In this document: piece by piece, positions 46,149-57,597 of the stretch | Position numbering within the stretch: position 1 is the stretch's first letter | How the letters are laid out: every line of letters begins with the position of its first letter | Translations under genes and position numbers: made by a program | The notes under the pieces: generated by a model | The model's input: the letters and a program-made list of their open reading frames with translations, nothing else | What the model was told of the DNA's origin: nothing | Databases searched by the model: none | NCBI GenBank assembly: GCA_030015575.1 | Contig: CM057338.1 | Span: forward strand, 776,315,864 to 776,379,863 | Length of the DNA stretch: 64,000 nucleotides | Source: Agapanthus africanus | Taxonomy: Eukaryota > Streptophyta > Magnoliopsida > Asparagales > Amaryllidaceae | Reading direction: 5' to 3'

Positions 46149-47560
46149 TGATTGAAAAAGATTTTTTTGATCAAAAATATTTGTTAATCGCAATCAAGAA
46201 CGGCGTCGCTTGGTAGCTAGCCTGGGAATACGGGTCGGTCCACAGGGATGATGTGTATTTCCTAATTATTCTAACGAGCTAATTCCAAATGGTGTTTGGA
46301 TCTTTATTACTAAAACTAATTTGATTTAGACTAGGATTTAGAAATCTTGCTAAGGTTAGGTTTAGGTTAAGTTTGGTAAAATAAAATTTCCCACCTCTTT
46401 TAATGCCCTAAATTAGATCTTTTTAGGTGTTATGGTAATTATTAATAAAGGGGATTAGGATGATCGGGAAGAAATGATGTTTCTTCCTCTAGGTCCTTTT
46501 CCGTCCTTTCTTAATCCTTACCCTAACCTCCATGGAAAACATGCATATCCGGTATTTTATACTACGGTATCACCGTTACCTCATGGGTAGGGTGCCGTAG
46601 GGAGCGGAATATGTATGTATGCATGGAGTCCTAATTATTAACATGTGATGGGCAAGAAAGGGGTGAGAGATTCGCATCTCTCAAACCCTTCCCTATTCCT
46701 AATCCTAACAAGCGAGGAAACTACTCGCTTATTGAGGGATCTACAAAAGTCATAATTTTTATTTTGGTTTTAGAGTTAAGAGATTAATTAACTACTGCAG
46801 ATTAATAAAAATTCTAATCTAGATTAAACTAAGGCAAATAAGAATTTTATCTAGGGCAGAAATTAAAAACTAATAACTAGGGCAAATAAAAAGAATTACT
46901 TACAAATTGATGCTCTCCAAAACTTGAAAAGAACTCTGAATTTTATTCAATGAAAAGAGGCATCCTCTAAAACATGTTTTTGGGTCTCTATTTATAGCAC
47001 ATAGAAAACCCTAAATTTACAATCGCCGCATGTATGCTTTTACAAATATACCCCTAGGAAGACTATTCAACCCGCCGCCAATTACCAAAACTTTTCAGCA
47101 CCGCTACGGGCAATACACGACCGCGGAACTGCGGCCATAGGCCAGGTTTAGCCGCGGTTCCGCGGCCAAATAGTGATGGTTTGGGCTCAATTTTGCTGTG
47201 CTGGTTCTGATGGTGTTTTTCTTCCTATTTCTTTGGTTGGTTCTTCAGAATATTTTCTATTTCTCTTCCAGATCTCCATAGTGAGTAATGTAGTGGACTA
47301 TTACCATTTGCTTTGTGTCGAAGTCTTGAACCTTGCGCTGCCTTGTACTTTGTGAACTGATCTTCGTGTAGGCTTGATCAAGATTCCACCATTTATTGGT
47401 CGTAGTCTCACTTTGTATCATCTTTTTCATCAATTTCACTGTTTTTGCTCTGAAAACCTGTACCCTGTAACTATGTAGCAGACATGGGTCAAAAGCACCT
47501 GTTTATTTGTAAAACGTATAAGAATGGGGAATATAATAATGCAAAATTATGATATGAACA
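46149..47560 (-). mobile_element. 5' LTR of gypsy G2
   Basis: Minus-strand ends are TGTTCATATCATAATTTTGC and CTTTTTCAATCA. A TATA box (minus TATAAATA) is at 46989-46996. It borders the copia B leader at 47561 without a recognisable target duplication partner on the left side of G2. Confidence 0.9.
47119..47167. promoter_or_regulatory. GC-palindrome pair in the G2 5' LTR
   Basis: GACCGCGGAACTGCGGCC and GCCGCGGTTCCGCGGCC have centres 31 bp apart, beginning about 123 bp upstream of the TATA box on the minus strand. Confidence 0.78.
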
Positions 47561-49254
47561 TCACTCCTAGTGAAGGGATCTCGGCACTTTCTTCATCGAA
47601 TAAGGTGCAGGGTATATCATTTATACCGCTGTGCAAAGCAAAACTGTAGCTACCCTTTTTATAAAGTTTTGATTCTACAGCATCTTTTAGCTTTATTTTC
47701 TTTTATTAATCTCATTAATAAATCCCATCAGTTATGCTTCCTAAGCATCACAGAAGAAACGAAAGCAGTAATATTTTTATATCATCATATATATATAGTA
47801 TAAACATTCGTTTCAGGCAGTAATATGATCTCATCACAGAACATTGCAGCAGAAGATAACATATGAAATATTGGATATACTAGGACGTCCGTGTTTTATT
47901 TTGAGCCTGTATAAAACACGGATTTCACGGTCGCAATGAATAGCCAAACCCACATCCCAAGACCCCTACGAGAGCGGAAAGCAACTCTGCCAATTCTAGG
48001 GTTAGGAGACCCGGTCTTGACTCCTCGAGGTGGCCTCCCACTGGACCCTTGAACTCGGTTACTTGTGCTCCCCTCCTTGGGTCTACCAATGCGGAATAGT
48101 AAATAATATACAATGGTGACATCATCCTTAACCCGGAAGTGCCCCAATAAAATAATATTACATACAAATGAATTTTACATGAATGAATAAAAACCCTCCT
48201 CTCACACAAAACCCCCGGCTATTCAAAACACGACGATCCAATATAACATATCACAGCAACACATAATATCTCATATCATCAACGTAAGCAAGTATGCGTA
48301 TCCCGATTGTCATTGATGTATAACAACGAAGCCGGCGATACACCACATACTACGCTTACGGTCACAGAAAGAAAGTGTAAAACTACAACATTTGGAATCC
48401 ACAAATATTAAATCTGAAATATCACATACTTCGCATTTCATGCCTAACTTAATGAATTCCACATATTGTATCACATTCCAGATAAATAGACAATGTTAAA
48501 CTTTCCGATCGAATAATCAAATACCCAAGATTTCCCAAATAGCTCAACACTTGAGCAGAGTTCAAAAATCCCAGAACATGTCACTGCGCCAATGAACCAG
48601 CCGTAGAAGAGTCAAACCAATACCTCACATGTGGCAACGCTAAACTACCACAAACCCTAGGATTCAGTGGCAGTTTTGACGGTCATATAATCGAGTTAAG
48701 CTTACGTTCTTCTAGAGGGTCCACAGATACGCTAGCATGATTTCCCGAAAGTTTTAAACAGAGGAAAAAATCCAACACTTGAAAGTTTTCCGTCATGAAA
48801 AAAATGAGTTATTGATATCCGTTCGAACCTTTTAACACGTTCTAAATTATCCGAAAAACTAAACGATGTTAAACTTTCCGATCGAAACAATGAATTCTAC
48901 AGATCTCCAGAAAACTTAAAACTTGAGTAATATTAAAAATTCCCAGAAGTATGTAGTAATACATACGGATGAAACTAAGAAATTACTATCCTTGACACCT
49001 AAGTACGGCCGCGAAACCGCCGCCAAAAGCATGGTAAAGCCGCGGTTCCACGGCTACTTAAAGGCTACAGTGACTCGTATTTCACAGTAATCCATACAAT
49101 TACCTGCTTGATTTTTTGAGTATTTTTAATGTGGAAAAAACCATCTTTTTAAAAAATTTCCAGAGAGGGGGTCAAATACGACGTTTCGGGGTTCGATCGG
49201 ACTTTTAACTTCGTCTACACGTCGCCTAATGCTCTAGCTAGGCTCTGATACCAC
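47561..49254 (-). other. Proximal leader and primer site of copia B
   Basis: Colinear with A 26612-28433. The primer site (minus TGGTATCAGAGCC) lies just below 49254. A GC-palindrome pair is at 49007-49054. An AGCTCAA-CAC-TTGAGC hairpin is at 48541-48556. No gag frame is present; the frames at 47896-48209 are not conserved with A or C. Confidence 0.75.
49007..49054. promoter_or_regulatory. GC-palindrome pair in the copia B leader
   Basis: GGCCGCGAAACCGCCGCC and GCCGCGGTTCCACGGC have centres 31 bp apart. The spacer aaaagcatggtaaa resembles that in gypsy LTR L3. Confidence 0.75.
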
Positions 49255-51445
49255 TGTAGGGTTACTAGGCACTGTCACAAGGCTCATAAGGCATCAACCA
49301 TGCCAAATCTAAATTTTTTCAATTGCCGAACAACCTAAAGTGAGGATCTTTGCTAGATAATTAGGGTTAACAAAGCATGTAAACATCTTTACATCTAAGA
49401 GAGAGGGATTACAACCTTTATAGTCCACTCCTTCGCTTCATATGCTCCGAGTAGTAGTCCCTTTGCCGCGATCCATGAACTGCCGGGCTCTAGAGAGGCT
49501 CCATAAGCCGAATGATCCATACTTACTTGAAGTCTTCCTTTTTGAAGATGATCTACCTTGAAGAATCTTTAACTCAAGCTCTCACTTCTCTAATCAAGTA
49601 TTAATGAAGTGAACACCCTAATCTAAGTGTCTAGAATAGATGAGGATGATGAAGTAGGAATTTAGCTCTCTTTTGTTTTCATTTTCTCACTTTAATTCAT
49701 TACTTTATAAAAAGCTAGAAAGCTTTTTCAAGAGGAGGAAGAAGAAGAAATCTATTTGTGATGAATAATGAAATTGTTGTAATGGTAACAATTGCAACCC
49801 TTGGTTAAGAAAGAAAGACTTAACCATTGTAGAGAATAAACCATGGTAAAGGGTTTGGGTTGGGTTAAGAAATATCTTCATAAAATATCTAAGCTTAAAA
49901 CAAAAATAAAGATTATAGAAGCTTCATGAAAAAGCTAACCAAAATTAAACCCTAACTATGTTTAATCTCCACAAATCATGTTGCATTTATAATCATAACT
50001 TGTTACAATATTATATATCACATATATAATATATTTTTGTAACAAAAGAAAATAATACAATTAACATATATCGCATATATATCAATGTATTATCCGGTGA
50101 GAAAATGAATCAATAAAGTGAACTTATATTAGATAATGTAATGTAATATATCACATATATAATTATACATTAAATTATCGAATCAACACTTGATCCGACA
50201 ATCCGGATATATCGCATATAACCGACTAATATATCATGTACCGATTCATCGAATCAACTCTTGATCCGATGACCCGGCTATATCACATATACCCGGCTGA
50301 TATCATATATCGCGAGAATAGAATACGGTATCTCATATCGTATTATTCTCGGTCCTGCACATATCACATATGTGCTCCTATACCGTTTTGCCTGAGTCAA
50401 GAAACTTCTTTGTAGGACTCTAAAGAATCGTCAATACGCCGGCAGTAGGTGATGACAATAATAAACACCCACAAGCTGCAAGCGGTCAGCTAAACGTAAA
50501 AGCCACCCAGGTATTGAGTTATCAGAAGATCAACAAGAAAGCCAGTACATTCTCCTGTGAATCCAATCAGTAACACTACCGTACAGTCCGGTCTCTTCGT
50601 CTGATATGTCACATATCTTGTCTAGGGGTGGTAAATGTCAGACCCCAGTAACCGATAAGTCGTGTCGATGTGAGGCTCATAACAAGTCGAGAAACACTTA
50701 CCAGTAGCACTCTATATCAGCCCTGGCTAAGGACTTCCAGTTATAGCCAATCGAACACAGCACAACATCAACTCCCTATACCGGGAGAGACGAAACCCCT
50801 CCTATCGCTCATTGTCTCCATGTGATTCAGGACTGCACCCAAAAGCCACCGTTTTGCACGCCCTCTTGGACGTGGTAAGGTGGAAATCAAAGCACAGTGG
50901 GAATCACATAAGACTCCATGACGATCTCGGGTCTACAGACTAACATGTACCAGTGTCACCGGAGAACTGCTATCTGACGATAGGTATATTACCATCTAGG
51001 AGTTCTCGGCGAGTCCGTTCAGTATTCCCAGTCTCCACTGAGCACCCGTACAACATCTTTGATGTCAAACACCGATGGATATGGGATCATCCATCGCCCA
51101 TCATATGGGTCAAGATGCATATACGCTAGTCTACTCTGGTGTATCGATGACCTGTCTCGATACACCCTCGACTAGGAACAATTATAGGATGTACTCATTG
51201 ACTACCCTGGCCCCACTAGTATGATCTCATCATAGTCCCAGTAGTCGAGTACATATCCTAAGGGCTTTATCAACATGTGAGAGCAAGACAGCAAACTAAT
51301 ACAAGTCAACATGTTAAGACAAAGTGAAACCAAATAGCATACTATCATGTCGAGCAAGAAAGTCCTCTCTATATATATCCAAGCATCCATTATAATATAC
51401 ATCATATGTACAACAATGGCATCTAGGGCATATATATAACTAACA
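49255..51445 (-). mobile_element. 5' LTR of copia B
   Basis: Plus-strand ends are TGTAGGGTTACTAGG and ...AACTAACA. It is followed by CATAT (51446-51450), the partner of CATAC at 15933-15937. It is colinear with 15938-18138. Confidence 0.9.
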
Positions 51446-51450
51446 CATAT

Positions 51451-51500
51451 GACCGCGGAACCACCGCCAAAAGAGGCTATTTGCGGCGGTTCTGCGGCGC
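51451..51500. promoter_or_regulatory. GC-palindrome pair in the copia C leader
   Basis: GACCGCGGAACCACCGCC and GCGGCGGTTCTGCGGC have centres 31 bp apart, directly beside the element B insertion point. Confidence 0.75.
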
Positions 51501-53035
51501 TGTAGGTGAGGCAAGGAGAGTGCCTATAAGCTAATCCGTAGGTAATAGAGGCATTGTCTGTGTATTTTTAACTATCTCAAGTGTTGAGGTCTCTAGGAAT
51601 TTTGGGAGTTTGTTGATTTGATCGAAATGTTTAACATCGTCTAGCTATCTGTGAAATGTGATACAATATTTCGAATCCACAATAATTAGTTTTGTGAAAA
51701 CTGGTTTGAATTTTGTAAACATAGCAATTTAGTCTCATTTAATCGGTTGCCACATGGTTATGATTCGGATCAAAACTCTGTCGCAATCTCGTATAATACG
51801 CAAACGCGTGCCGGGTAACACTAATAGATAGCTACGCCCCATAGCCCTGACCAAGTGACTGTAGGAGAACCCCGTTGCCTAAAGCATCCGTTCGGTTGCT
51901 CGCAGCCGTGATGTTCCGCCTAAGTGCACTTCGTCGACGGCATCGGGAGTGCGGCCGTCTACTAAAGTTTCCGACGAGCATTCGATCAGGATGTCGGGAA
52001 TCTTGTTGAAATGCCCGACTAGTTATTGAAAAGTGTTTTCAATAACGAGACTAAAATGCGGGGTTTATAATGTTAGGCATGAAATTCGGAATATGAGATA
52101 TTCCGGGTTTATGATGTCTAAGGAATTCATTTGGTTAGGCATGAAATCCGAAATATGTGATATTTTGGATTTATGATATCTAAGGTGGTTGCGGATTCCA
52201 ATTATTATATTTTTTACTTTCTTTTCTGCGACTGTAAGTGTAATATGTAGTGTATCACCGGTTTCGTTGCTATATGTCAACGACAATTGGGATATGCATA
52301 TTTACTTACGTTGATGACATGTGATGTTATGTGCTGCTGGGATATGTTATATTGGATCGTCTTGTTTGAATAGCCGGGGTTTTTTGCGTGAGATGAGAGT
52401 TTTTCATTTTCATTCATGTAAAAACTTGTTTGTAATATTCTTTTATTGGGACACTTCCGGGTTGAGGATGATATTACCATTGATGTATATTATTTACTTT
52501 TCCGCATTAGGATAGACCCAAGGCGGGGAGCACAAGTAAGCGGGTTCTAGAGTCCAGTGGGAGACCATCTCGAGGAGTCGAGTCTGGGTCTACTAACACT
52601 AGAATTAGTAGTGTTGCTTGCCGCTCTCGTAGGATTCCAGGGATGTGGGTTTGGCTGTTCATCACGACCGTGGAATCCGTGTTTTTTACTGATTTAAAAC
52701 ACGAACCTTCTAGTATATCCAATATTCCATATGTTGACTTCTGCTGCAATATTCTGTGATGAGATCATAAAACCGCGTGAGACGAATGCTTTATATTATA
52801 TATATGATACATAATAGACGTTGCTTATGTTTTTCATCCGCGCTAGTCCTTCCCCACTCTGCCGTTAGTTAACTAACCTAACGGTGCATGACGGGACTCC
52901 ATGGCGAATGCGGATGGTATAAGCGTACGTTGTATTTTCGTTTCTTCTGTGATACTTAGGAAGCATAAATGATAGGACTTCATTAATGAGATTAATGAAA
53001 AGGAAAGAAACCTAAAGATATTATAGAATCCTGTT

Positions 53036-53323
53036 TTAAAAACTGGTAGCTCTAGTTCTTGCTTTGTATAGTGGTATTCCTTGATGAATATCTAGCACCT
53101 CATTCGATGAGGAAAGAGCCGAGATCCTTTCACCGGGAGTGACCTCTTTAGCGAAACTAGCAAATGCTACAACCCACTCGGTTTTATCTTTTGATTGCTT
53201 CTCCAGTTCTTGCTTTGCATAGTCGTATTTCTGAATATCCAGCGCCTCATTTGATGAGGAAACAGCCGAGATCCTCACCGGGAGTGAGCTCTTTAGAAAA
53301 ACTAGTAAAAGCCTACAAAACAC
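53036..53323 (-). repeat. 147-bp tandem duplication with an antisense open frame, element C
   Basis: The minus strand, antisense to C, is open for 95 codons and contains two repeats of FAKEVTPGERISALSSSNE or a close variant (GERISALSSSNEVLDI, ISAVSSSNEALDI). Between them is YAKQELEKQSKDKTEW. The period is 147 bp; in element A the period is 144 bp. Both are multiples of three. No known domain is recognised. Confidence 0.55.
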
Positions 53324-53438
53324 TCCTTTTCAAAATCACTGGATTCTACAACGATATAAAGTTCATTATGCAAAAGGTTTTCTTAAAAATCTATCGTAGC
53401 CCTTCGTCATTTCAGATAAGTACTATTTAGTATTCATG

Positions 53439-53645
53439 CTACGTTTGTTGGCCTTCTTCAAGGTGTAGTGTGCTCTAGATGATTAGTAGTTATCTGCTGC
53501 ATATGATGCGATTGGATTAGGTTAGTCGTACAACTTTGTTGGCCTTCGTCAAGAGTCGTGCTGGTGGGTTTAATTCAATAATGAAATGTATGGATTGAAC
53601 TTGATTAACGGCCTATGGTTTGCTGGCCTTCATCAAGGTCATAGG
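53439..53645 (+). repeat. Three-hairpin leader module, copy C
   Basis: Hairpins are at 53439-53468 (CTACG/TGTAG), 53528-53561 (GTACAAC/GTCGTGC with wobble and one mismatch) and 53612-53645 (CCTATG/CATAGG, extended by AACG/CGTT). The loops read TTTGTTGGCCTTCGTCAAGG with small changes. Confidence 0.78.
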
Positions 53646-54089
53646 ACGTTAGGGGCAAAATATTATCGGGAATTTCAAGTGTTGAAATTTGCAATGAGAT
53701 TGCATACCTTCTATGAGATAGTTGGATCCCGATACCCACTGCGAGTAAGAGTTATTCCTGTGAGAGTTTTGCACTTTACAATTAGCCAATCAAGTAGGTG
53801 ACTAGAAAGGTGTCAACGGGGCTATGCCTTTAGGAAAACGATGTTTATTTTAATTAGGTCCGTGCGAAAACACGGGGAACTTCCCTCAAAGTACCGACAC
53901 AGACCTGGCTGAAAGATTGGCGAACTTGTAGCGTGTAATTAATCTCGGTTAGTCTTACCTTTTAGGGTTTGAAAGAAGATTTGATAAAAATAGTGGGATC
54001 CATCCTGTTTAGATAAAATAATTACCAATCTAATCTTGCAAGAGCGCACGCTGAGTGTTTTTTTCTTTCTCTCTCTTCAGGTAGCTACC

Positions 54090-54918
54090 ATGACATGCCT
54101 TAATCAAGATAATAATATGGATGTATTGACCGAACCCGCTTGTTATATGGGGCTGGGGAACGTTGGTTCCGCTCTATCTTATAAATGTTATAAGTCCGAG
54201 CTGGAAATAGGGGAATATCCGAATTCCCACGCCACCCAAACGAGAAATGAGCATGTTGATGCATCTACTTTGGGTGTGTTTGTCACCGAGAACTGTTTCT
54301 CAGTACGCTCTATGTCCTGGGTATTAGATACCGGATCAGGATCCTACATATGTAATATGTTACATGGGTTAATGAAAGGTAGACAATTGAGAAAGGGTGA
54401 TCATTCTCTAGAAGTAGGGAATGGTGCAAATGTTGCAGCCAAAGCTGTTGGCGAATATCACCTTATATTACCAACTGGTAATACATTGATTCTGAATGAA
54501 TGTTATTACATACCGAACTTATTATGCAACATTATATCAATTTCTTTATTTAGTAAAGAAGGATGTAATTTTGTATTTGCAAGATTATGTTATGAACATT
54601 TTCCTAAATCAAAAGTTGATTGGATCAGGCACTTTATATAATGACATATACGTTCTAAATCAAACTACAGTTCTTAACGTACAGAACACACACAAGAGGA
54701 AAAGTTCTGAAAAGAACGAATCCTTCTTATGGCATTGTAGACTAGGTCATATCAATGCGACACGAATAGCTAAGTTACATAGAGATGGATATTTAAATCA
54801 GTTTGAATTTACATCATATAAAACTTGTCAGTCATGTCTCAAAGGTAAAATGACCAAAACTCCGTTTTCTGGACACGGAGAAAGAGTTACTGAACTCTTT
54901 GGACTGAAACATAGTGAC
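54090..54918 (+). pseudogene. Copia C protease and pre-integrase region, truncated by unit E
   Basis: The frame follows a CAG acceptor-like site and starts at ATG 54090. It holds the protease motif SWVLDTGSGSYICN and the pre-integrase zinc motif (FLWHCRLGHINATRIAKLH, CQSCLKGK), and ends just after the first catalytic Asp region (LKHSD). A frameshift near 54580 splits it into two overlapping frames. At 54919 the copia sequence stops and unrelated unit E starts. RT and RNase H are not in the window. Confidence 0.88.
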
Positions 54919-56055
54919 TGTTCACCGCCGAAAGACGCGACCGGAACGTTGGGACGTCTGGCCTGAATTTTGGGGGAAGATGCTATTTGGTTTTATCCGT
55001 CTAGCTCTCCGAAAATGCCAAGTTAATTTATGGCACCGTGTATCGGAGGTTTAAACGGATGCAGCCGATATAGAAGATTTCGTCAGATTCCCCCTTCGTT
55101 TGCGAGGGGTTTTTGATTGTGGGGACGCTCTTCCCAACAGGCACAAGCCTCTGCAGTTAATTACGTCACCTCATCGCGGTAACCATTTTCTCCTTCTCCA
55201 AATGTTCACTTCGTGTCGTGTGTGTTTATTTTATTTTTGGTTTCCCATGGATTGTATACGGAGACTAATTTATGTTGCCGCCCGTAGGACGAGGATTAGT
55301 CCAAATCCGTATTTTCTTAGATTTGGGTTTGGTTTGATTTGAGGATCGTTAACCTCATTTGAGATTAAGATCAACTTAAATATTTGTTAAGGATACATTA
55401 GTCTAATTTTAGACTAAGATCTACTTAACAAGATTTAGGATCATTTAGATCCAACAAAAGAGCATTTGGGCTCTATTACTTTAGTTTAGGGACATTACGG
55501 TCCATGGTTTAGGGACATTACGATCCGTGGTTTAAGAACATCATAATCCGTGGAGTTTAAAGACATCATAGTCTATAGAGTTTAGTTTAGGAACGTTGCG
55601 GTCCATAAGTTTAAGGATATCATAGTCCATAGAGTTTAGTTTAGGGACGTTGCGGTCCATTGGATTTAAGGACATTATAGTCCATGTTTAAGGACATCAC
55701 AGTCCATAGAGTTTAAAGACATCATAGTCTGTAGGATTTTGGTTTAACAGTTTGGGGATGCGCCAAAAGTTTTTGATTATTAGGACCCTCCATCTCTCTG
55801 AAGACGTTGAAGAATTACAATGACATATATCAGAGGTGTGGAGAGATATACCCTTGAACCGATGTCCCGACTGAGGGGGGATGGGATGAACATCATTTTA
55901 GACGCCATATGTTAGGAGCTCATTAGCTATGTTTGGGACTGAGATCGGTTTTGGGGACCCTAAGCATGAGGGGCTCAATTGATTGTCCTCGGGAGATTTG
56001 GTCTGAGTTTGGCTAATATTAGCCTTTCATAGTGTTAAACACCAGTATATGCTCA

Positions 56056-57597
56056 GCGCTCACGTGCTCCCACGTGAGACGCTTGAAATAGTGTTAAACA
56101 CTAAAATTTGAAGTGCTCATGTGGGGTCACGTGAGGCGCTTGAAGTTGTTGCTGTTTCTTTGTGTTTATTCCCTTGTTCTTTTCTGAGCGCTAAGCACTA
56201 TTCAGTCACGTGGGATCAAGTGAGGCGCCCCAAAAATGGAAACTGCCTTTGATTTATCCCCTTTTTGCTTTATAAGTTCTAAGCACTTTTTGGAGGTCAC
56301 GTGGGATCACGTGAGCCAATCTCAGTTGTCCTATTTTGTTCATCAGGGGTGCTCACGTAGGAGTACGTTATCGTCCATTACCATATTGGGTGCTAATCTT
56401 TTTACATGCCTGGAGATCTTGAGTTTTGAGTCTTTCAAGCCCACTGTTTCTTAAGAATTAAATTCTTATATAGGGTTAAACCCTAGTTTTACTAGAGGAA
56501 TTAAATTCCTATATCTTCTTGTAAGAATTAAATTCTTTGAACTTAGTTCTTTTCCCTAGGTTTGAATCTACATAACAGAATCTCCCCGATGAGAATTAAA
56601 TTCTCAACTTGTGGGGAGATCTGCTTCTGCAGATCTCAACCAGAGGAAGGACTAAGTTCTATTTTGAAGAGTTAAACTCTCGTTGAGGCGAAAAAGAGAT
56701 AAGATGTTCTCTGCTTTTCTTCTTTCTCTTACCTAGGGTTTCTCTTTCTGTTTTCTATCTTCAACTTGAAGTTTATGTGGGGGTTCTTCTGTATCAGACT
56801 TGAAGTCTTGGATCCTTTATATAGGGGAGGCTGATTTGTTGGTTCAGTTAAGGAAATCTCTTATTGAGAGATTTCTTAATTGATTTGAGGAATTTATCCA
56901 CCGTTGGATCTTTGATCCCAGGACATCTGTTTTACAGAAGACATTTCTCTTGTTTTTTAACAAGATTGGAAAAATATTTTCCCATACAGAACTTATTCTA
57001 TATCTTGGTGATTTTTAATTACCATTGGATGTTTGATCCAACAGTACTCTGATTTACAGAGCACAATCTTTCTTGTTTAAAAAGATTGAGAAAATATTTT
57101 CCAAATAGGATTTGGATCCTTGTATTTAGAATTTAATTCTATCGGCTCAGAAGGCATTTGAGATCTCTCACGTGCAGCACGTGACCCTTCACAGAATTAA
57201 CTTGGTTCATTTGTATGCAGCAGTCCAAACAGAGGGAAGGCATCACGTGGTAACACGTGAGCTTTTCTGCTCTTTGTTTGTTTTATAACCGGGCCCTACA
57301 CGTTTTGTGTAAAAGACGATCAAGTGCTTGCACATGAGGATTTAATTGTTGCTTACTAAGTGGAGCCGCTTACTCTGTATACAGATGCATCACGTGCTTG
57401 CACGTGATACTCCACTAGCGGGAAGTTTTTCTTTTCCCTCTCTGAGCCTCTTTATAAGGGTTCGATGATCACGTGATTACACGTGATGCTTCCATTAGTG
57501 GGGAATTTTCCCTTCCCCTTTTTTTTTGAATTTTTATAAGGGAACAAATGCCCCCACAGCGTTGTTCTTACGTGGCTTGCACGTAAGTGCAACGCTG
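56056..57597. repeat. Array of about ten CACGTG dyads
   Basis: Pairs of CACGTG (some with one change) separated by 3-5 bases lie at 56059-56078, 56116-56135, 56206-56223, 56297-56314, 57168-57184, 57243-57260, 57320-57337, 57389-57408, 57468-57487 and 57567-57587. The last has an outer 8-bp stem as well (CAGCGTTG/CAACGCTG, 57557-57597). CACGTG is the G-box bound by plant bHLH and bZIP factors; binding here is inference. Confidence 0.75.
56452..56680. repeat. Cluster of TAA/TTA-centred palindromes
   Basis: TAAGAAT-TAA-ATTCTTA (56452-56468), TAGGGT-TAA-ACCCTA (56471-56485), AGGAAT-TAA-ATTCCT (56496-56510), AAGAAT-TAA-ATTCTT (56523-56537), GAAC-TTA-GTTC (56539-56549), GAGAAT-TAA-ATTCTC (56591-56605) and AGAGT-TAA-ACTCT (56668-56680). 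Similar ones follow at 57127-57141 (TAGAAT-TTA-ATTCTA) and between 57740 and 58110. Confidence 0.75.

Larger units (their letters stand above)
32661..47560 (-). mobile_element. Gypsy element G2 (Athila-like), composite, inserted in copia B
   Basis: Minus-strand order: LTR 46149-47560, primer site, leader, gag, protease, RT, RNase H (holding solo LTR S), integrase, 3' non-coding, LTR 34112-35521, then a second primer site, leader and gag start (32661-34111). The last part is a second internal region without a third LTR. About 200 bp of B is missing at this border relative to A. The two LTRs look about 95% identical. Confidence 0.85.
15938..51445 (-). mobile_element. Copia element B, interrupted by A and G2
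   Basis: On the minus strand the order is 5' LTR 49255-51445, primer site, leader 47561-49237, [gypsy G2 32661-47560], leader and pol 30657-32660, [copia A 20169-30656], rest of pol 18153-20168, 3' LTR 15938-18138. The two LTRs begin and end alike, and about 12 differences in the first 260 bases suggest near 95% identity. Without the inserts the element is about 10 kb, like A. About 200 bp of leader is missing at the G2 site compared with A. Confidence 0.85.
51446..54089 (+). other. Leader of copia C, continued
   Basis: Plus-strand counterpart of the A and B leaders. It holds a GC-palindrome pair (51451-51500), CTCAA-GTG-TTGAG (51576-51588), the 147-bp antisense-frame duplication (53036-53323), the three-hairpin module, AATTTCAA-GTG-TTGAAATT (53671-53689) and a pyrimidine run ending TTCAG at 54080. 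No gag frame is seen in 2.6 kb. Confidence 0.75.

Noticed and set aside
47896-48209. Overlapping frames of 83 and 94 codons
   Set aside because: They lie in the copia B leader and are not kept in A or C. They do not resemble gag.
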